From an uncultured Clostridia bacterium (GTDB taxonomy: Bacteria; Bacillota; Clostridia; TANB77; CAG-508): a stretch of 22,849 nt of DNA. The DNA is taken from NCBI GenBank assembly GCA_944386315.1, contig CALXAS010000002.1:1-22849 (forward strand), given 5' to 3'. Shown here piece after piece: positions 6,161-13,925 of this stretch. Positions within the stretch are counted from its first letter, which is position 1. Every line of letters begins with the position of its first letter. Position numbers and translations under genes: made by a program. Below the pieces are notes generated by a model that was not told where the DNA came from, made no database searches, and was given only the letters and a program-made list of their open reading frames with translations.

Positions 6161-7750
6161 ATGGAAGACAAAAAATTTTATGTAACAACCCCTATTTATT
6201 ACCCTAGTGGTAGATTTCATATTGGAACTGCCTATACCACTGTTTTAGCAGATACCATGAAAAGATATAAACTAGCAAGAGGGTATGATAGTTACATGTT
6301 GACTGGGCTAGATGAACATGGACAAAAGGTACAAACAGTAGCAGAGTCACGAGGACTAACCCCACAGGAGCATGTAGACGAAATGGCAGAAGATGCAAAG
6401 AGGTTATGGAAGTTAATGGACATCCAATATGATGACTTTATTCGTACCACAGAAGAAAGACATGTAAAAGTAGTAGAGGATATCTTCGATAGACTAATGG
6501 AACAAGGAGATATTTATCTAGGAGAGTACGAAGGCTGGTACTGTATGCCTTGCGAAACCTTTTTTACAGAAACACAATTAGTAGATGGAAAGTGCCCAGA
6601 TTGTGGTAGAGAAGTAAAAAAGATGAAAGAAGAGTCTTATTTCTTTGCTATGAGTAAGTATCAAGATAGATTAGAAAAATTTTATGAGGAAAATCCACAT
6701 TTTATAGAACCAGAATCTAGAAAAAATGAGTTATTTAATAACTTTATTAAACCAGGATTAGAAGATTTGTGCGTAAGTCGTACTAGCTTCGATTGGGGAA
6801 TTAAAGTAAGAAAAAATCCTAAACATGTTATCTATGTTTGGCTAGATGCACTTACCAACTATATTACTGCTTTAGGATATGGTTCAAAGGATGATAGCAA
6901 ATTTAAAAAATACTGGCCAGCAGATTTGCAAATTGTAGGAAAAGATATTATTCGTTTTCATGGTATTTATTGGCCAATTTTCTTGATGGCGCTTGGCTTA
7001 CCACTTCCTAAAAAAATTTATGCACATGGCTTTATTATGATGAAAGACGGAAAAATGTCCAAATCTAAAGGAAATATTGTCTACCCAGAATTATTAATAG
7101 AAAGGTATGGTTTAGATGCTACCAAATACTTTTTATTAAGGGAATTCCCATTTGGGCAAGATGCTGTTTTCACGCCAGAAGGATTTATAGAAAGATATAA
7201 TTTTGATTTATGTAACGATTTAGGAAATTTACTAAATAGAACCATAGGTATGATGAATAAATATTTTGACGGTGTGATTCCAGACGGAAAGGCACAAAAA
7301 AATGAGCCAGATAAAGAGTTAGAAACTACCGTTTTAGAAAAAGTAGCACAAGTAGAAGAAAATATGGAGAATGTACATGTATCCAATGCACTATCTGCTA
7401 TTTGGGCAATGATTGCAAGGTCTAATAAATATATTGATGAAACAGCACCATGGGTACTTGCAAAGTCAGAAGAGCAAGAAGATAAAGAAAAATTAGCATC
7501 TGTTTTATATCATCTAGCAGAGAATTTAAGAATAATTGCTATTTTATTACAACCATTTATGGAAGAAACAGCAGATAAAATGTTTATGCAATTAGGAATT
7601 ACAGAAAAAGAAATAACTGTATGGGACTCTGCAAAAGAGTATGGAAAAATCTCAGTTGGAACAAAAGTGATAGAAAAAGGAGATCCTTTATTTATGAGAT
7701 TAGATAAAGAAGAGGAAATTGCTTATATTAAAGAAGGAATGAAAGGATAA
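6161..7750 (+). CDS. metG: Methionyl-tRNA synthetase, without C-terminal tRNA-binding domain
   Basis: This enzyme charges tRNA-Met with methionine in the cytosol. The class I signatures are HIGT (residues 20-23) in YPSGRFHIGTAYTT and KMSKS (298-302). A zinc knuckle is formed by C128, C131, C145 and C148. The anticodon-binding helical domain follows, from about 340. At 529 residues the protein stops right after the core (ending DKEEEIAYIKEGMKG). Bacillus-type enzymes of about 660 residues continue there into an EMAP-II-like tRNA-binding domain. The stop is clean and a terminator-like hairpin follows, so this looks like a natural short form and not a frameshift. ATG at 6161 has AAAGGAGAAAGG upstream. 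It appears monocistronic. Confidence 0.96.
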   Translation: MEDKKFYVTTPIYYPSGRFHIGTAYTTVLADTMKRYKLARGYDSYMLTGLDEHGQKVQTVAESRGLTPQEHVDEMAEDAKRLWKLMDIQYDDFIRTTEERHVKVVEDIFDRLMEQGDIYLGEYEGWYCMPCETFFTETQLVDGKCPDCGREVKKMKEESYFFAMSKYQDRLEKFYEENPHFIEPESRKNELFNNFIKPGLEDLCVSRTSFDWGIKVRKNPKHVIYVWLDALTNYITALGYGSKDDSKFKKYWPADLQIVGKDIIRFHGIYWPIFLMALGLPLPKKIYAHGFIMMKDGKMSKSKGNIVYPELLIERYGLDATKYFLLREFPFGQDAVFTPEGFIERYNFDLCNDLGNLLNRTIGMMNKYFDGVIPDGKAQKNEPDKELETTVLEKVAQVEENMENVHVSNALSAIWAMIARSNKYIDETAPWVLAKSEEQEDKEKLASVLYHLAENLRIIAILLQPFMEETADKMFMQLGITEKEITVWDSAKEYGKISVGTKVIEKGDPLFMRLDKEEEIAYIKEGMKG

Positions 7751-7791
7751 AAAAACTACGAATTCTTCACAAAAAAGACATATTTATGCAG

Positions 7792-7797
7792 TATAAT
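7792..7797 (+). promoter_or_regulatory. -10 element (TATAAT) of the two-component operon
   Basis: A perfect TATAAT lies 82 bases upstream of the response-regulator ATG. The -35 is unclear: TTCACA at 7766-7771 is 20 bases away, which is long. If used, transcription would start near 7804, just before the hairpin at 7814-7841. Confidence 0.4.
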
Positions 7798-7813
7798 AGA
7801 AAATGGTGACAAG

Positions 7814-7841
7814 AGGGAACTTTTCAAAAAAGAAGTTCCCT
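7814..7841 (+). terminator. AGGGAACTT/AAGTTCCCT hairpin between metG and the response regulator
   Basis: A 9-bp stem (7814-7822 with 7833-7841) with a ten-base loop and a short T-rich tail (TTCCT). It may terminate metG transcripts. It also falls inside the 5' leader expected from the TATAAT at 7792, so it could be an attenuator. Confidence 0.5.
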
Positions 7842-7878
7842 TTCCTAAAATGAAAATGAGAAAGGAAGGAAATAAGGA

Positions 7879-8556
7879 ATGAATGATGTTACTGTTTTGA
7901 TGGTAGATGATGAAGCAAGAATGAGAAAACTTGTAAAAGACTTTTTGATGCAAAAAGGTTATAGTGTATTAGAGGCAGCAGATGGAGAAGAAGCTTTGCA
8001 AGTATTTGAAGAAAATCAGAATAAAATAGGATTAATTTTATTAGATGTCATGATGCCCAAATTAGATGGTTGGTCTGTGCTTCGTCAAATACGTCAAACG
8101 TCTAGAGTTCCGATTATCATGCTAACAGCTAGAGGAGAAGAGCAAGATGAGTTATTTGGATTTGAGTTAGGAGTAGATGAATATATTTCTAAACCTTTTA
8201 GCCCTAAAATATTAGTAGCAAGAGTAGAAGCTATTTTAAATCGTACACAGACCAAGAAAAATGAAGTGCAAGATTATGGTGGTATTGTAATAGATAGCGA
8301 TGGAAGAACAGTAAAAGTAGATGGGAAAGAGATAGAATTAAGTTTAAGAGAATATGAATTATTAAAGTATTTAGTGGATAATCAAGGTATCGCTTTGTCT
8401 AGAGATAAAATATTAAACAATGTTTGGAATTATGATTATTATGGAGATTCTAGAACAATAGATAGCCATATAAAAAAAATACGTCATAAATTAGGAAAAA
8501 AAGGAAAATATATCGAAACAATGCGTGGTGTAGGATATAAATTTGAGGTGAAATAA
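7879..8556 (+). CDS. OmpR/PhoB-family response regulator
   Basis: This 225-aa protein is a phosphorylation-activated transcription factor. The receiver domain (1-120) has the acidic pair D10/D11, phosphoacceptor D56 in LILLDVMMP, T83 in IIMLTAR and K105 in YISKPF. The C-terminal winged helix (about 128-225) has the family motifs LSLREYELLKYLVDN, the SRDKILNNVW stretch and DSRTIDSHIKKIRHKL. It is followed after 14 bases by its histidine kinase, with which it forms an operon. ATG at 7879 follows AAGGAAGG. The genes directly downstream of the pair form the sortase operon, a plausible but unproven target. Confidence 0.95.
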   Translation: MNDVTVLMVDDEARMRKLVKDFLMQKGYSVLEAADGEEALQVFEENQNKIGLILLDVMMPKLDGWSVLRQIRQTSRVPIIMLTARGEEQDELFGFELGVDEYISKPFSPKILVARVEAILNRTQTKKNEVQDYGGIVIDSDGRTVKVDGKEIELSLREYELLKYLVDNQGIALSRDKILNNVWNYDYYGDSRTIDSHIKKIRHKLGKKGKYIETMRGVGYKFEVK

Positions 8557-8570
8557 TAGAAGAGGGAAAA

Positions 8571-10097
8571 ATGAAAAAGATAAAAGAAAAACTAAAGTCT
8601 GTACGAGTGCGTTTATTTGTTTCTTTTTGTATTGTGGTAACTATTATTGTATTGTTTTTAATTATTATTAACAATGTAGTGCTAGAAACATTTTACTTGT
8701 ACACAAAAACAAAAGCCATTCAAGGAGCTTATGTAGCGATTAACGATTTATATAATAAAGCAAATGTATATACCAATATAGAAGAGGAATTAAATCGTAT
8801 TTGTATAAAAAATGACTTTGATATATTAATTGAAAATGACAAAAGTATTCTATTATTTAGTTCTGATACGAATTTGACAGATTCTATAGAAAAAATTAAT
8901 GAATTTGTGAATAGCAGAATTACTTCTTTTGATACAAATTACGATAGAAATAATATTGTTATCTATGCAGACGATAATATGATTATCCGTAGAATTATAG
9001 ATGAAAAGAATAGCATGAATTATATCTTCCTTTCTGCCATGTTAGATAATGGATATCATTTATATATTCGAGTGCAAGTGGAATCTATTCAAGAAAGTGT
9101 AAAAATATCGAATAATTTACTAATTGCAGTAGGAGCAGTTTCTATTTTAATTGCAGGAATTTTAGCTTCCTTCATTTCACGTAAATTTACAGAGCCAATT
9201 TTAGAATTGAATGATATTGCCAAAAATATGTCTAGATTAGATTTTTCTAAAAAATATAAAGTGAAAGATACAGACGATGAAATTAATGATCTGGGAAAAA
9301 GTATTAATACCATGTCTGATAAGCTAAAGTCAACTATTAAACAATTAAGAAATACCAATATTGAATTAGAGAAAGATATTGAAGAAAAATCTAAAATAGA
9401 TGAAATGCGTAAACAGTTTATTTCAGATGTGTCGCATGAATTAAAAACGCCAATTGCGTTAATACAAGGTTATGCAGAAGGTTTATTAGAAAATGTAAAT
9501 GAAGATGAAGAATCTAGAAAATTTTATGCAGAAGTAATTTTAGATGAATCTAACAAAATGGATAAATTAGTAAAGCAATTATTAGAGCTTATGAAATTAG
9601 AATATGGAAAAAGAGAATTCAATAATGAAGAATTTGACATTTTAGAACTAGCAAAAGAAGTAGTAAGAAAATGCAAGGTAATGATAGAAGAAAAGAATAT
9701 AACGGTAACATGCGATAGAGAAGTGCCAGCTTATGTATGTGCAGACGAATTTTACATTGACCAAGTAATGACAAATTATTTTACCAATGCCATTAAGCAT
9801 GCAGAAGAAGTAAATGGAAAGAAAGAAATTAGAATACAGATACAAGTAAAAGAAGAAGAACAAAAGGTACGTATTTCCGTATTTAATACAGGAAAGAATA
9901 TACAAGAAGAAGACTTAACGCGTATCTGGAAAAGATTTTATAAAGTGGATAGTTCTAGAAATAGAGAAGATGGTGGAACAGGAATAGGTCTTGCTTTAGT
10001 AAAAGCAATTATGAATAATTACCAGAATGATTTTGGCGTTATTAATAAAGCAGATGGAGTAGAATTCTATTTTGAACTTCCAATGAGTAAACATTAA
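8571..10097 (+). CDS. Membrane-bound sensor histidine kinase (HAMP, HisKA, HATPase)
   Basis: This 508-aa kinase is the partner of the preceding regulator. Transmembrane helix 1 (about 17-38) and helix 2 (about 182-203) enclose an extracellular sensor region of about 140 residues with no recognised fold. A HAMP linker follows (about 204-257). The dimerisation domain carries phosphoacceptor H289 in DVSHELKTPIALIQGY. The ATP-binding domain shows the N box (NYFTNAIKHA, N406), the VFNTGKNI segment and the GGTGIGLALV lid (468-477). All residues needed for autophosphorylation look intact. The architecture resembles clostridial VanS/PhoR-like kinases. An intrinsic terminator follows, so sortase-operon transcription should begin separately. 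Confidence 0.95.
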   Translation: MKKIKEKLKSVRVRLFVSFCIVVTIIVLFLIIINNVVLETFYLYTKTKAIQGAYVAINDLYNKANVYTNIEEELNRICIKNDFDILIENDKSILLFSSDTNLTDSIEKINEFVNSRITSFDTNYDRNNIVIYADDNMIIRRIIDEKNSMNYIFLSAMLDNGYHLYIRVQVESIQESVKISNNLLIAVGAVSILIAGILASFISRKFTEPILELNDIAKNMSRLDFSKKYKVKDTDDEINDLGKSINTMSDKLKSTIKQLRNTNIELEKDIEEKSKIDEMRKQFISDVSHELKTPIALIQGYAEGLLENVNEDEESRKFYAEVILDESNKMDKLVKQLLELMKLEYGKREFNNEEFDILELAKEVVRKCKVMIEEKNITVTCDREVPAYVCADEFYIDQVMTNYFTNAIKHAEEVNGKKEIRIQIQVKEEEQKVRISVFNTGKNIQEEDLTRIWKRFYKVDSSRNREDGGTGIGLALVKAIMNNYQNDFGVINKADGVEFYFELPMSKH

Positions 10098-10101
10098 ACC
10101 C

Positions 10102-10132
10102 AAAAAGAGGGATTCAGTTCTCTCTTTTTTTG
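10102..10132 (+). terminator. Terminator of the two-component operon
   Basis: An 11-bp stem with one G-U pair (10102-10112 with 10119-10129) and the loop TTCAGT ends in a run of seven T. It lies four bases past the kinase stop codon. Confidence 0.85.
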
Positions 10133-10170
10133 CTTGGAAAAAAATGTAAGAATTTGTCGATGAAAAGTTC

Positions 10171-10199
10171 TTTACAAAATTAACAAAATGTGGTAACAT
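10171..10199 (+). promoter_or_regulatory. Promoter of the sortase operon
   Basis: TTTACA (10171-10176), 17 bases, TAACAT (10194-10199) preceded by TGG, an extended -10. The leader to the start codon is about 110 bases and AT-rich, with two weak hairpins (around 10219-10236 and 10242-10282). The TGGTAACATA core is shared with the candidate promoter of the pilin-like gene at 3512-3521. Confidence 0.6.
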
Positions 10200-10316
10200 A
10201 AATGCAAGATTTGAATTGCAATTTTTATCTAAAAATTATTTCAATGGATTTTTATTCTAAAGAAAATCAAAAAAATTCCATGAATACAACTGAATAAAGG
10301 TAGGTGAGGTATATGC

Positions 10317-10937
10317 ATGATGCTTTATAGTAAAAAGAGCGTAAAAACAGTTTCGTTTTTCATTGCACTAGCTTTGTGGGCAATAATTCTATTACTCTGT
10401 TGGATTTGGCAAAATTCAGGCGAAGAAGAGGCGAAGCCCTCAACTAGTATTACATTAAAGGCAGAAGAAACACAAAATACGAATCGAGAAAAAAGCGCAT
10501 ACGAATTATTGTTAGAAAGTAGTATGCAAACTAGTGCAACCACTTCTTATTCGTCTTATCCATGGCGTATAGAGATTCCTAAAATACAATTAAATGCCCC
10601 TATTTATGAAGGAACCGATGCAGAAACACTAAGAAAAGGAGTGGGTCATTTTGAAGATACTAGTATTTGGGAGGGAAATATTTGCCTAGCAGCACATAAC
10701 AGAGGTTACAAGTATAATTATTTCCAAGATATTGTTTTATTAGAAGTTGGTGATGAAATTATTTATCAAACGCCAAAAGGCAAGAAAACCTATGTAGTGC
10801 AAGAAAATAAGAAGATTAAAGAAACGAATGTAAGCTATATTCAACATACAAAAGAAAATAAACTAACACTAATTACTTGTGAAAAAAATGAAAAAGAATA
10901 CAGAAGATGTGTACAAGCTGTACAAAAAGAAATATAA
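10317..10937 (+). CDS. Sortase (class D-like cysteine transpeptidase)
   Basis: This 206-aa membrane-anchored transpeptidase has an N-terminal helix (about 10-31), a polar linker, and a sortase beta-barrel from about residue 83 (WRIEIPKIQLNAPIYEG). The catalytic residues are H127 (CLAAHNRG), C188 (LTLITC) and R196 or R197 (YRRCVQA). The TLxTC motif and short length suit class D/E sortases more than class A or B; the class is my inference. ATG at 10317 follows AGGTGAGG. It is the first gene of a four-gene operon with two SipW/TasA-like proteins and an Ig/ChW protein. None of these shows an LPxTG-like sorting signal, so its substrate is not apparent here. Confidence 0.9.
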   Translation: MMLYSKKSVKTVSFFIALALWAIILLLCWIWQNSGEEEAKPSTSITLKAEETQNTNREKSAYELLLESSMQTSATTSYSSYPWRIEIPKIQLNAPIYEGTDAETLRKGVGHFEDTSIWEGNICLAAHNRGYKYNYFQDIVLLEVGDEIIYQTPKGKKTYVVQENKKIKETNVSYIQHTKENKLTLITCEKNEKEYRRCVQAVQKEI

Positions 10938-10963
10938 AAAATACCATAGGAGGAATGGAAAAG

Positions 10964-11569
10964 ATGAAAAAAGAAAATAAAAAGAAAAAATGGTACTTAG
11001 TACTGATTGTTTTATTACTTATTATTCTTGCTTTAGGAGTTATGGCAGGTAATGGTTTTTCTAAATATCTAATGGAAGTGAAAGGAAAAGGAATTGTAGA
11101 AGTGGCAAATTGGAGTTTTCTAGTAAATGGGCAAAGTAGCAGTATTCAAAATATTCAACTAGCACAAACCTATACACCAGAAACCTTAGTAGAAAATACA
11201 ATTGCCCCTGGTACTAGTGGTGCTTTTGATATCGTAATAGATGCTACTGGTTCCCAAGTAGGCATTGCCTATCAGGTACAATTTCAAAACGAAGTAGGAA
11301 AGCCAACAAACATGCAATTTGAGTGTAACGGAAAAACAGTTTCTCATATTAAAGACTTAGAAGAAGTATTAATAGGCGAGATAGCCGCAAATGAAGAGCA
11401 AAAAGTAAAAACTTATACAATACATTGGCAGTGGCCTTATGAAACAGGAAGTGCAGAAGAAGAAATTCAAGCAAGTGATAAAGTAGATACAAAAGAAGCA
11501 AGTGAAATTGCAAATTATGCTTTTGATATTATCATAAATGGTACCCAAATAGAACCTAGACAAAGCTAA
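10964..11569 (+). CDS. TasA/camelysin-like exported protein with SipW-type signal
   Basis: This 201-aa protein has a basic N-terminus (KKENKKKKW), one hydrophobic helix (about 11-28), and then the signature GFSKYLMEVKGKG, VEVANWSFLVNG (31-56). That signature marks the alternate-signal-peptide family including TasA and CalY, which in Bacillus is processed by SipW and forms matrix fibres. The rest is predicted beta-sandwich (TLVENTIAPGTSGAFDIVID; W-containing strands near the middle). ATG at 10964 is ten bases after AGGAGG (10948-10953); the ATG at 10955 is too close and an extension to 10907 overlaps the sortase. There is no C-terminal anchor or sorting motif. A structural role on the cell surface is inferred from the family. 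No sipW gene is in the window. Confidence 0.78.
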   Translation: MKKENKKKKWYLVLIVLLLIILALGVMAGNGFSKYLMEVKGKGIVEVANWSFLVNGQSSSIQNIQLAQTYTPETLVENTIAPGTSGAFDIVIDATGSQVGIAYQVQFQNEVGKPTNMQFECNGKTVSHIKDLEEVLIGEIAANEEQKVKTYTIHWQWPYETGSAEEEIQASDKVDTKEASEIANYAFDIIINGTQIEPRQS

Positions 11570-11592
11570 AATGGAAAATGAAAGGAGAAGCT

Positions 11593-12117
11593 ATGTTGGT
11601 AGTAAAAAGAAAGGTACAAAAAAAGAAAAACGGTATTACTTTTTGGTTGTTACTTGCAGTAATTCTATTGCTGTTTTTATGGGTGAGTACGAGCTTTGCA
11701 AAATTAGCAACTAGCTTAAATGGGAAAGTAGCAGTAGGAATAGCAACACCTGTTATGGAAATTATTACCCAGCAGAGTATGGTAATTACAGCCAAAGAAC
11801 CTAAGAATTCTTGTTATTTTGAAGTGAGAAATTACAACGAAAAAAATGAAATGAATAAAGCAGAGATGGAATATTATATAGAAATTTTAGGACTAGAAGA
11901 TAAAGAGATTTCGTTTACTTTATATGAAGGAGAAGAAATCGTTCCTATGGAAGAAAAATTTATATCAGAAAAGAGAAAATTAGGAATTCATCAGAAAGAG
12001 GAGCATGTGTATCGATTAGAAATTGTTTACCAAAAGGGAGAGGAAAAATTAAGCAATTTAAATCAGGAAGTAGAAATAAAAGTGCATTCTATTCAAAAAT
12101 TAGAGAAGAAAAGTTAA
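11593..12117 (+). CDS. Second SipW/TasA-like exported protein, divergent
   Basis: This 174-aa protein has a strongly basic start (KRKVQKKKNG), a hydrophobic helix (about 15-35), and SFAKLATSLNGKVAVGIATPVMEI, a weaker version of the alternate-signal motif in the preceding gene. The remainder is charged and likely beta-rich (EMEYYIEILGLEDKEISFTL). It has no C-terminal membrane segment or sorting signal. ATG at 11593 has AAGGAG five bases upstream; ATG at 11578 lies before that site and is less likely. It follows the previous stop by 23 bases and is clearly cotranscribed. I infer a minor surface or fibre subunit by analogy with TasA accessory proteins. The family assignment is moderate. Confidence 0.65.
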   Translation: MLVVKRKVQKKKNGITFWLLLAVILLLFLWVSTSFAKLATSLNGKVAVGIATPVMEIITQQSMVITAKEPKNSCYFEVRNYNEKNEMNKAEMEYYIEILGLEDKEISFTLYEGEEIVPMEEKFISEKRKLGIHQKEEHVYRLEIVYQKGEEKLSNLNQEVEIKVHSIQKLEKKS

Positions 12118-12135
12118 AATGGGAAGGAATAAAAG

Positions 12136-13704
12136 ATGAAACGAAAACAAATAGTTTGGATACTAGGGATAAGCTTGTTCTTTTTACTAAGCCTGTATCA
12201 CACAGTACTGGCAAAGTACGAAATGGTAGAAACGAGAACTATTGCACGTTTAGAGATTGATAGAACATCGCCAATAGGAAAAATTACGTACTCTAAAGAA
12301 GAGCCAACAAAAGAAAATATAGTGGTTACATTGGAAGTAAATGAAACGATTGAAGAATTAAAAGGATGGACCAAAATAGAAGAAAACGTATGGGAAAAAG
12401 AGTATACAGAAAATACAAATGAAAAAATAGTGATACAAGATTTATCTGGTAATCAAGCGGAAATACCAATTGTCATTAGCAATATAGACAGAGAAGGTCC
12501 GAGCATAAGAGTAGAAAGTGTTCAAAACTCTAATACAGAATACCCAGAGTTTGCCAATCAAGAAGCTACCATACAAATAGTATTACAAATAGAAGATGCA
12601 AACAACATACAAAAGAAATTAATAGAAGACGAGGTAGAGATTTGGATAGAAGATAAGAAGATAGATGCGAAACAAATACAAATAGAGTCAAAAGAAAAAG
12701 AAGAGAAGATAAAAATGATACTGGAAAATATAAAAGAAGAAGGGGAATTAAAAATAAAAATAGGTAGAGCTAGCATTGTGGATGTACTAGGAAACGAAAA
12801 TGAAGCCTATTTATGGAATAGTGGCATTTTCTTAGATAATACAAGACCAATTGTACAAGTAGAACAAAAAATAATAGAAGAAGGAAAAGTAAAGGTAAAT
12901 TTGCATGCGGATGAGGTTATTAGAAAAATAGATGGCTGGGAAGGAAAAGAGGATAGCTATACGAAAATCTTTGAGAATAATATTAGCTATGAAATTCCTG
13001 TAAAAGATTTAGCGGGAAATGTGTCAAAAGCAAAAATTGAAATTAAAGATGCTACTGCTATTGTACTACGCTATGCTTCCCATAATTCAGAAGTAGGTTG
13101 GACATTTGGATATGGAAATTATGATATAGCGGGAATAACCGCTATAGAGCAAAAGAAAAAGCTTAGAACAGAAGCATTGGCATTTAGTATAGAAGGAAAT
13201 GTAGAGCCAGATTTTCTGCAAGTAAGAGCGTATGTTCATAATTATTGGGGAGAAGGAAGCGAAGCTATTTGTCAAGATACAAATAAAAAATATGTATATG
13301 GCTTTAATCCATCTCCTACCACATGGAAATCTATGCAGACAGAAGAAGGTCTAGTAAAATTAAATGATGGAAACCAATACTTCCTATTAGGCGGAACAGG
13401 TGTTAATATGAGATATCAAACAGATGCGAATGGAGAAAATCCTATTCCACCATCTTTAGCAAGGCAATATTTATATGGAATATCTGGTATATCTTTTCAA
13501 TTAAAAGATACTTCTATGTACTCCATTATTTATCAAATTTACATAGAAGAAATTGGTTGGCTTGCTCCTTGTAAAAATCAAGAATTTGCTTGTTACCAAA
13601 AAGATAAACCTATTTCAGGCTTGAGAGTAGCGTTAATACCTAATTCAGAGGTAGATTACTTATGGAATATATGGGAAAACGATGCAGGAGAAAAAATAGA
13701 ATAA
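12136..13704 (+). CDS. Secreted protein with Ig-like domains and ChW-type repeats
   Basis: This 522-aa protein is exported by an N-terminal signal (hydrophobic about 6-25, ending TVLAKY). Three bacterial Ig-like modules follow: about 42-118 (DRTSPIGKITYS ... IQDLSGNQAEIPIVISNID), 119-235 (more divergent, Lys/Glu-rich), and 236-305 (NTRPIVQV ... VKDLAGNVSKAKIEI). The C-terminal part has two clostridial hydrophobic (ChW-like) repeats, about 310-352 (LRYASHNSEVGWT ... RTEALAFSI) and 464-502 (IIYQIYIEEIGWL ... ISGLRVALIP), with a longer insert between them. ChW repeats are thought to act in surface binding or wall association. No LPxTG motif or C-terminal membrane helix is present. It is the last gene of the sortase operon, 18 bases after the preceding stop. 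Confidence 0.75.
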   Translation: MKRKQIVWILGISLFFLLSLYHTVLAKYEMVETRTIARLEIDRTSPIGKITYSKEEPTKENIVVTLEVNETIEELKGWTKIEENVWEKEYTENTNEKIVIQDLSGNQAEIPIVISNIDREGPSIRVESVQNSNTEYPEFANQEATIQIVLQIEDANNIQKKLIEDEVEIWIEDKKIDAKQIQIESKEKEEKIKMILENIKEEGELKIKIGRASIVDVLGNENEAYLWNSGIFLDNTRPIVQVEQKIIEEGKVKVNLHADEVIRKIDGWEGKEDSYTKIFENNISYEIPVKDLAGNVSKAKIEIKDATAIVLRYASHNSEVGWTFGYGNYDIAGITAIEQKKKLRTEALAFSIEGNVEPDFLQVRAYVHNYWGEGSEAICQDTNKKYVYGFNPSPTTWKSMQTEEGLVKLNDGNQYFLLGGTGVNMRYQTDANGENPIPPSLARQYLYGISGISFQLKDTSMYSIIYQIYIEEIGWLAPCKNQEFACYQKDKPISGLRVALIPNSEVDYLWNIWENDAGEKIE

Positions 13705-13764
13705 AAGATACAAAAGAAAGTCAAAAAATCTCCTTGAAAAAATTTGTAAATAGACGATAGATGA

Positions 13765-13804
13765 TAAACAGAAGATTTTCTATAGATAGAGAATCTTCTG
13801 TTTA
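13765..13804 (+). terminator. Hairpin at the end of the sortase operon
   Basis: A 13-bp perfect stem (13765-13777 with 13792-13804) encloses a 14-base loop that is itself partly self-complementary (TCTAT/ATAGA). The following sequence (CTGTATATTTT) is only moderately T-rich. It is the likely terminator of the operon ending at 13704. Confidence 0.65.
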
Positions 13805-13831
13805 CTGTATATTTTAAGTGCGAAAATAAGA

Positions 13832-13860
13832 TTGACACTTAAGTAGAATACAGTTATAAT
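13832..13860 (+). promoter_or_regulatory. Consensus sigma-A promoter with overlapping inverted repeat
   Basis: TTGACA (13832-13837) is separated by exactly 17 bases from TATAAT (13855-13860). TTAAGTG (13814-13820) and its complement CACTTAA (13836-13842), 15 bases apart, straddle the -35, so an operator is possible. It drives the gene at 13926 and probably the genes behind it. Confidence 0.8.
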
Positions 13861-13925
13861 AAAATAGAAAAAAAGGGTAAAATACATATATGTGCATAAA
13901 AAGAGAGGAAGCGTGAAAATTTTAA

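Noticed and set aside
10907..10963. Upstream extension of the TasA-like protein overlapping the sortase end
   Set aside because: The added residues come from the sortase 3' end in another frame; AGGAGG at 10948-10953 fits ATG 10964.
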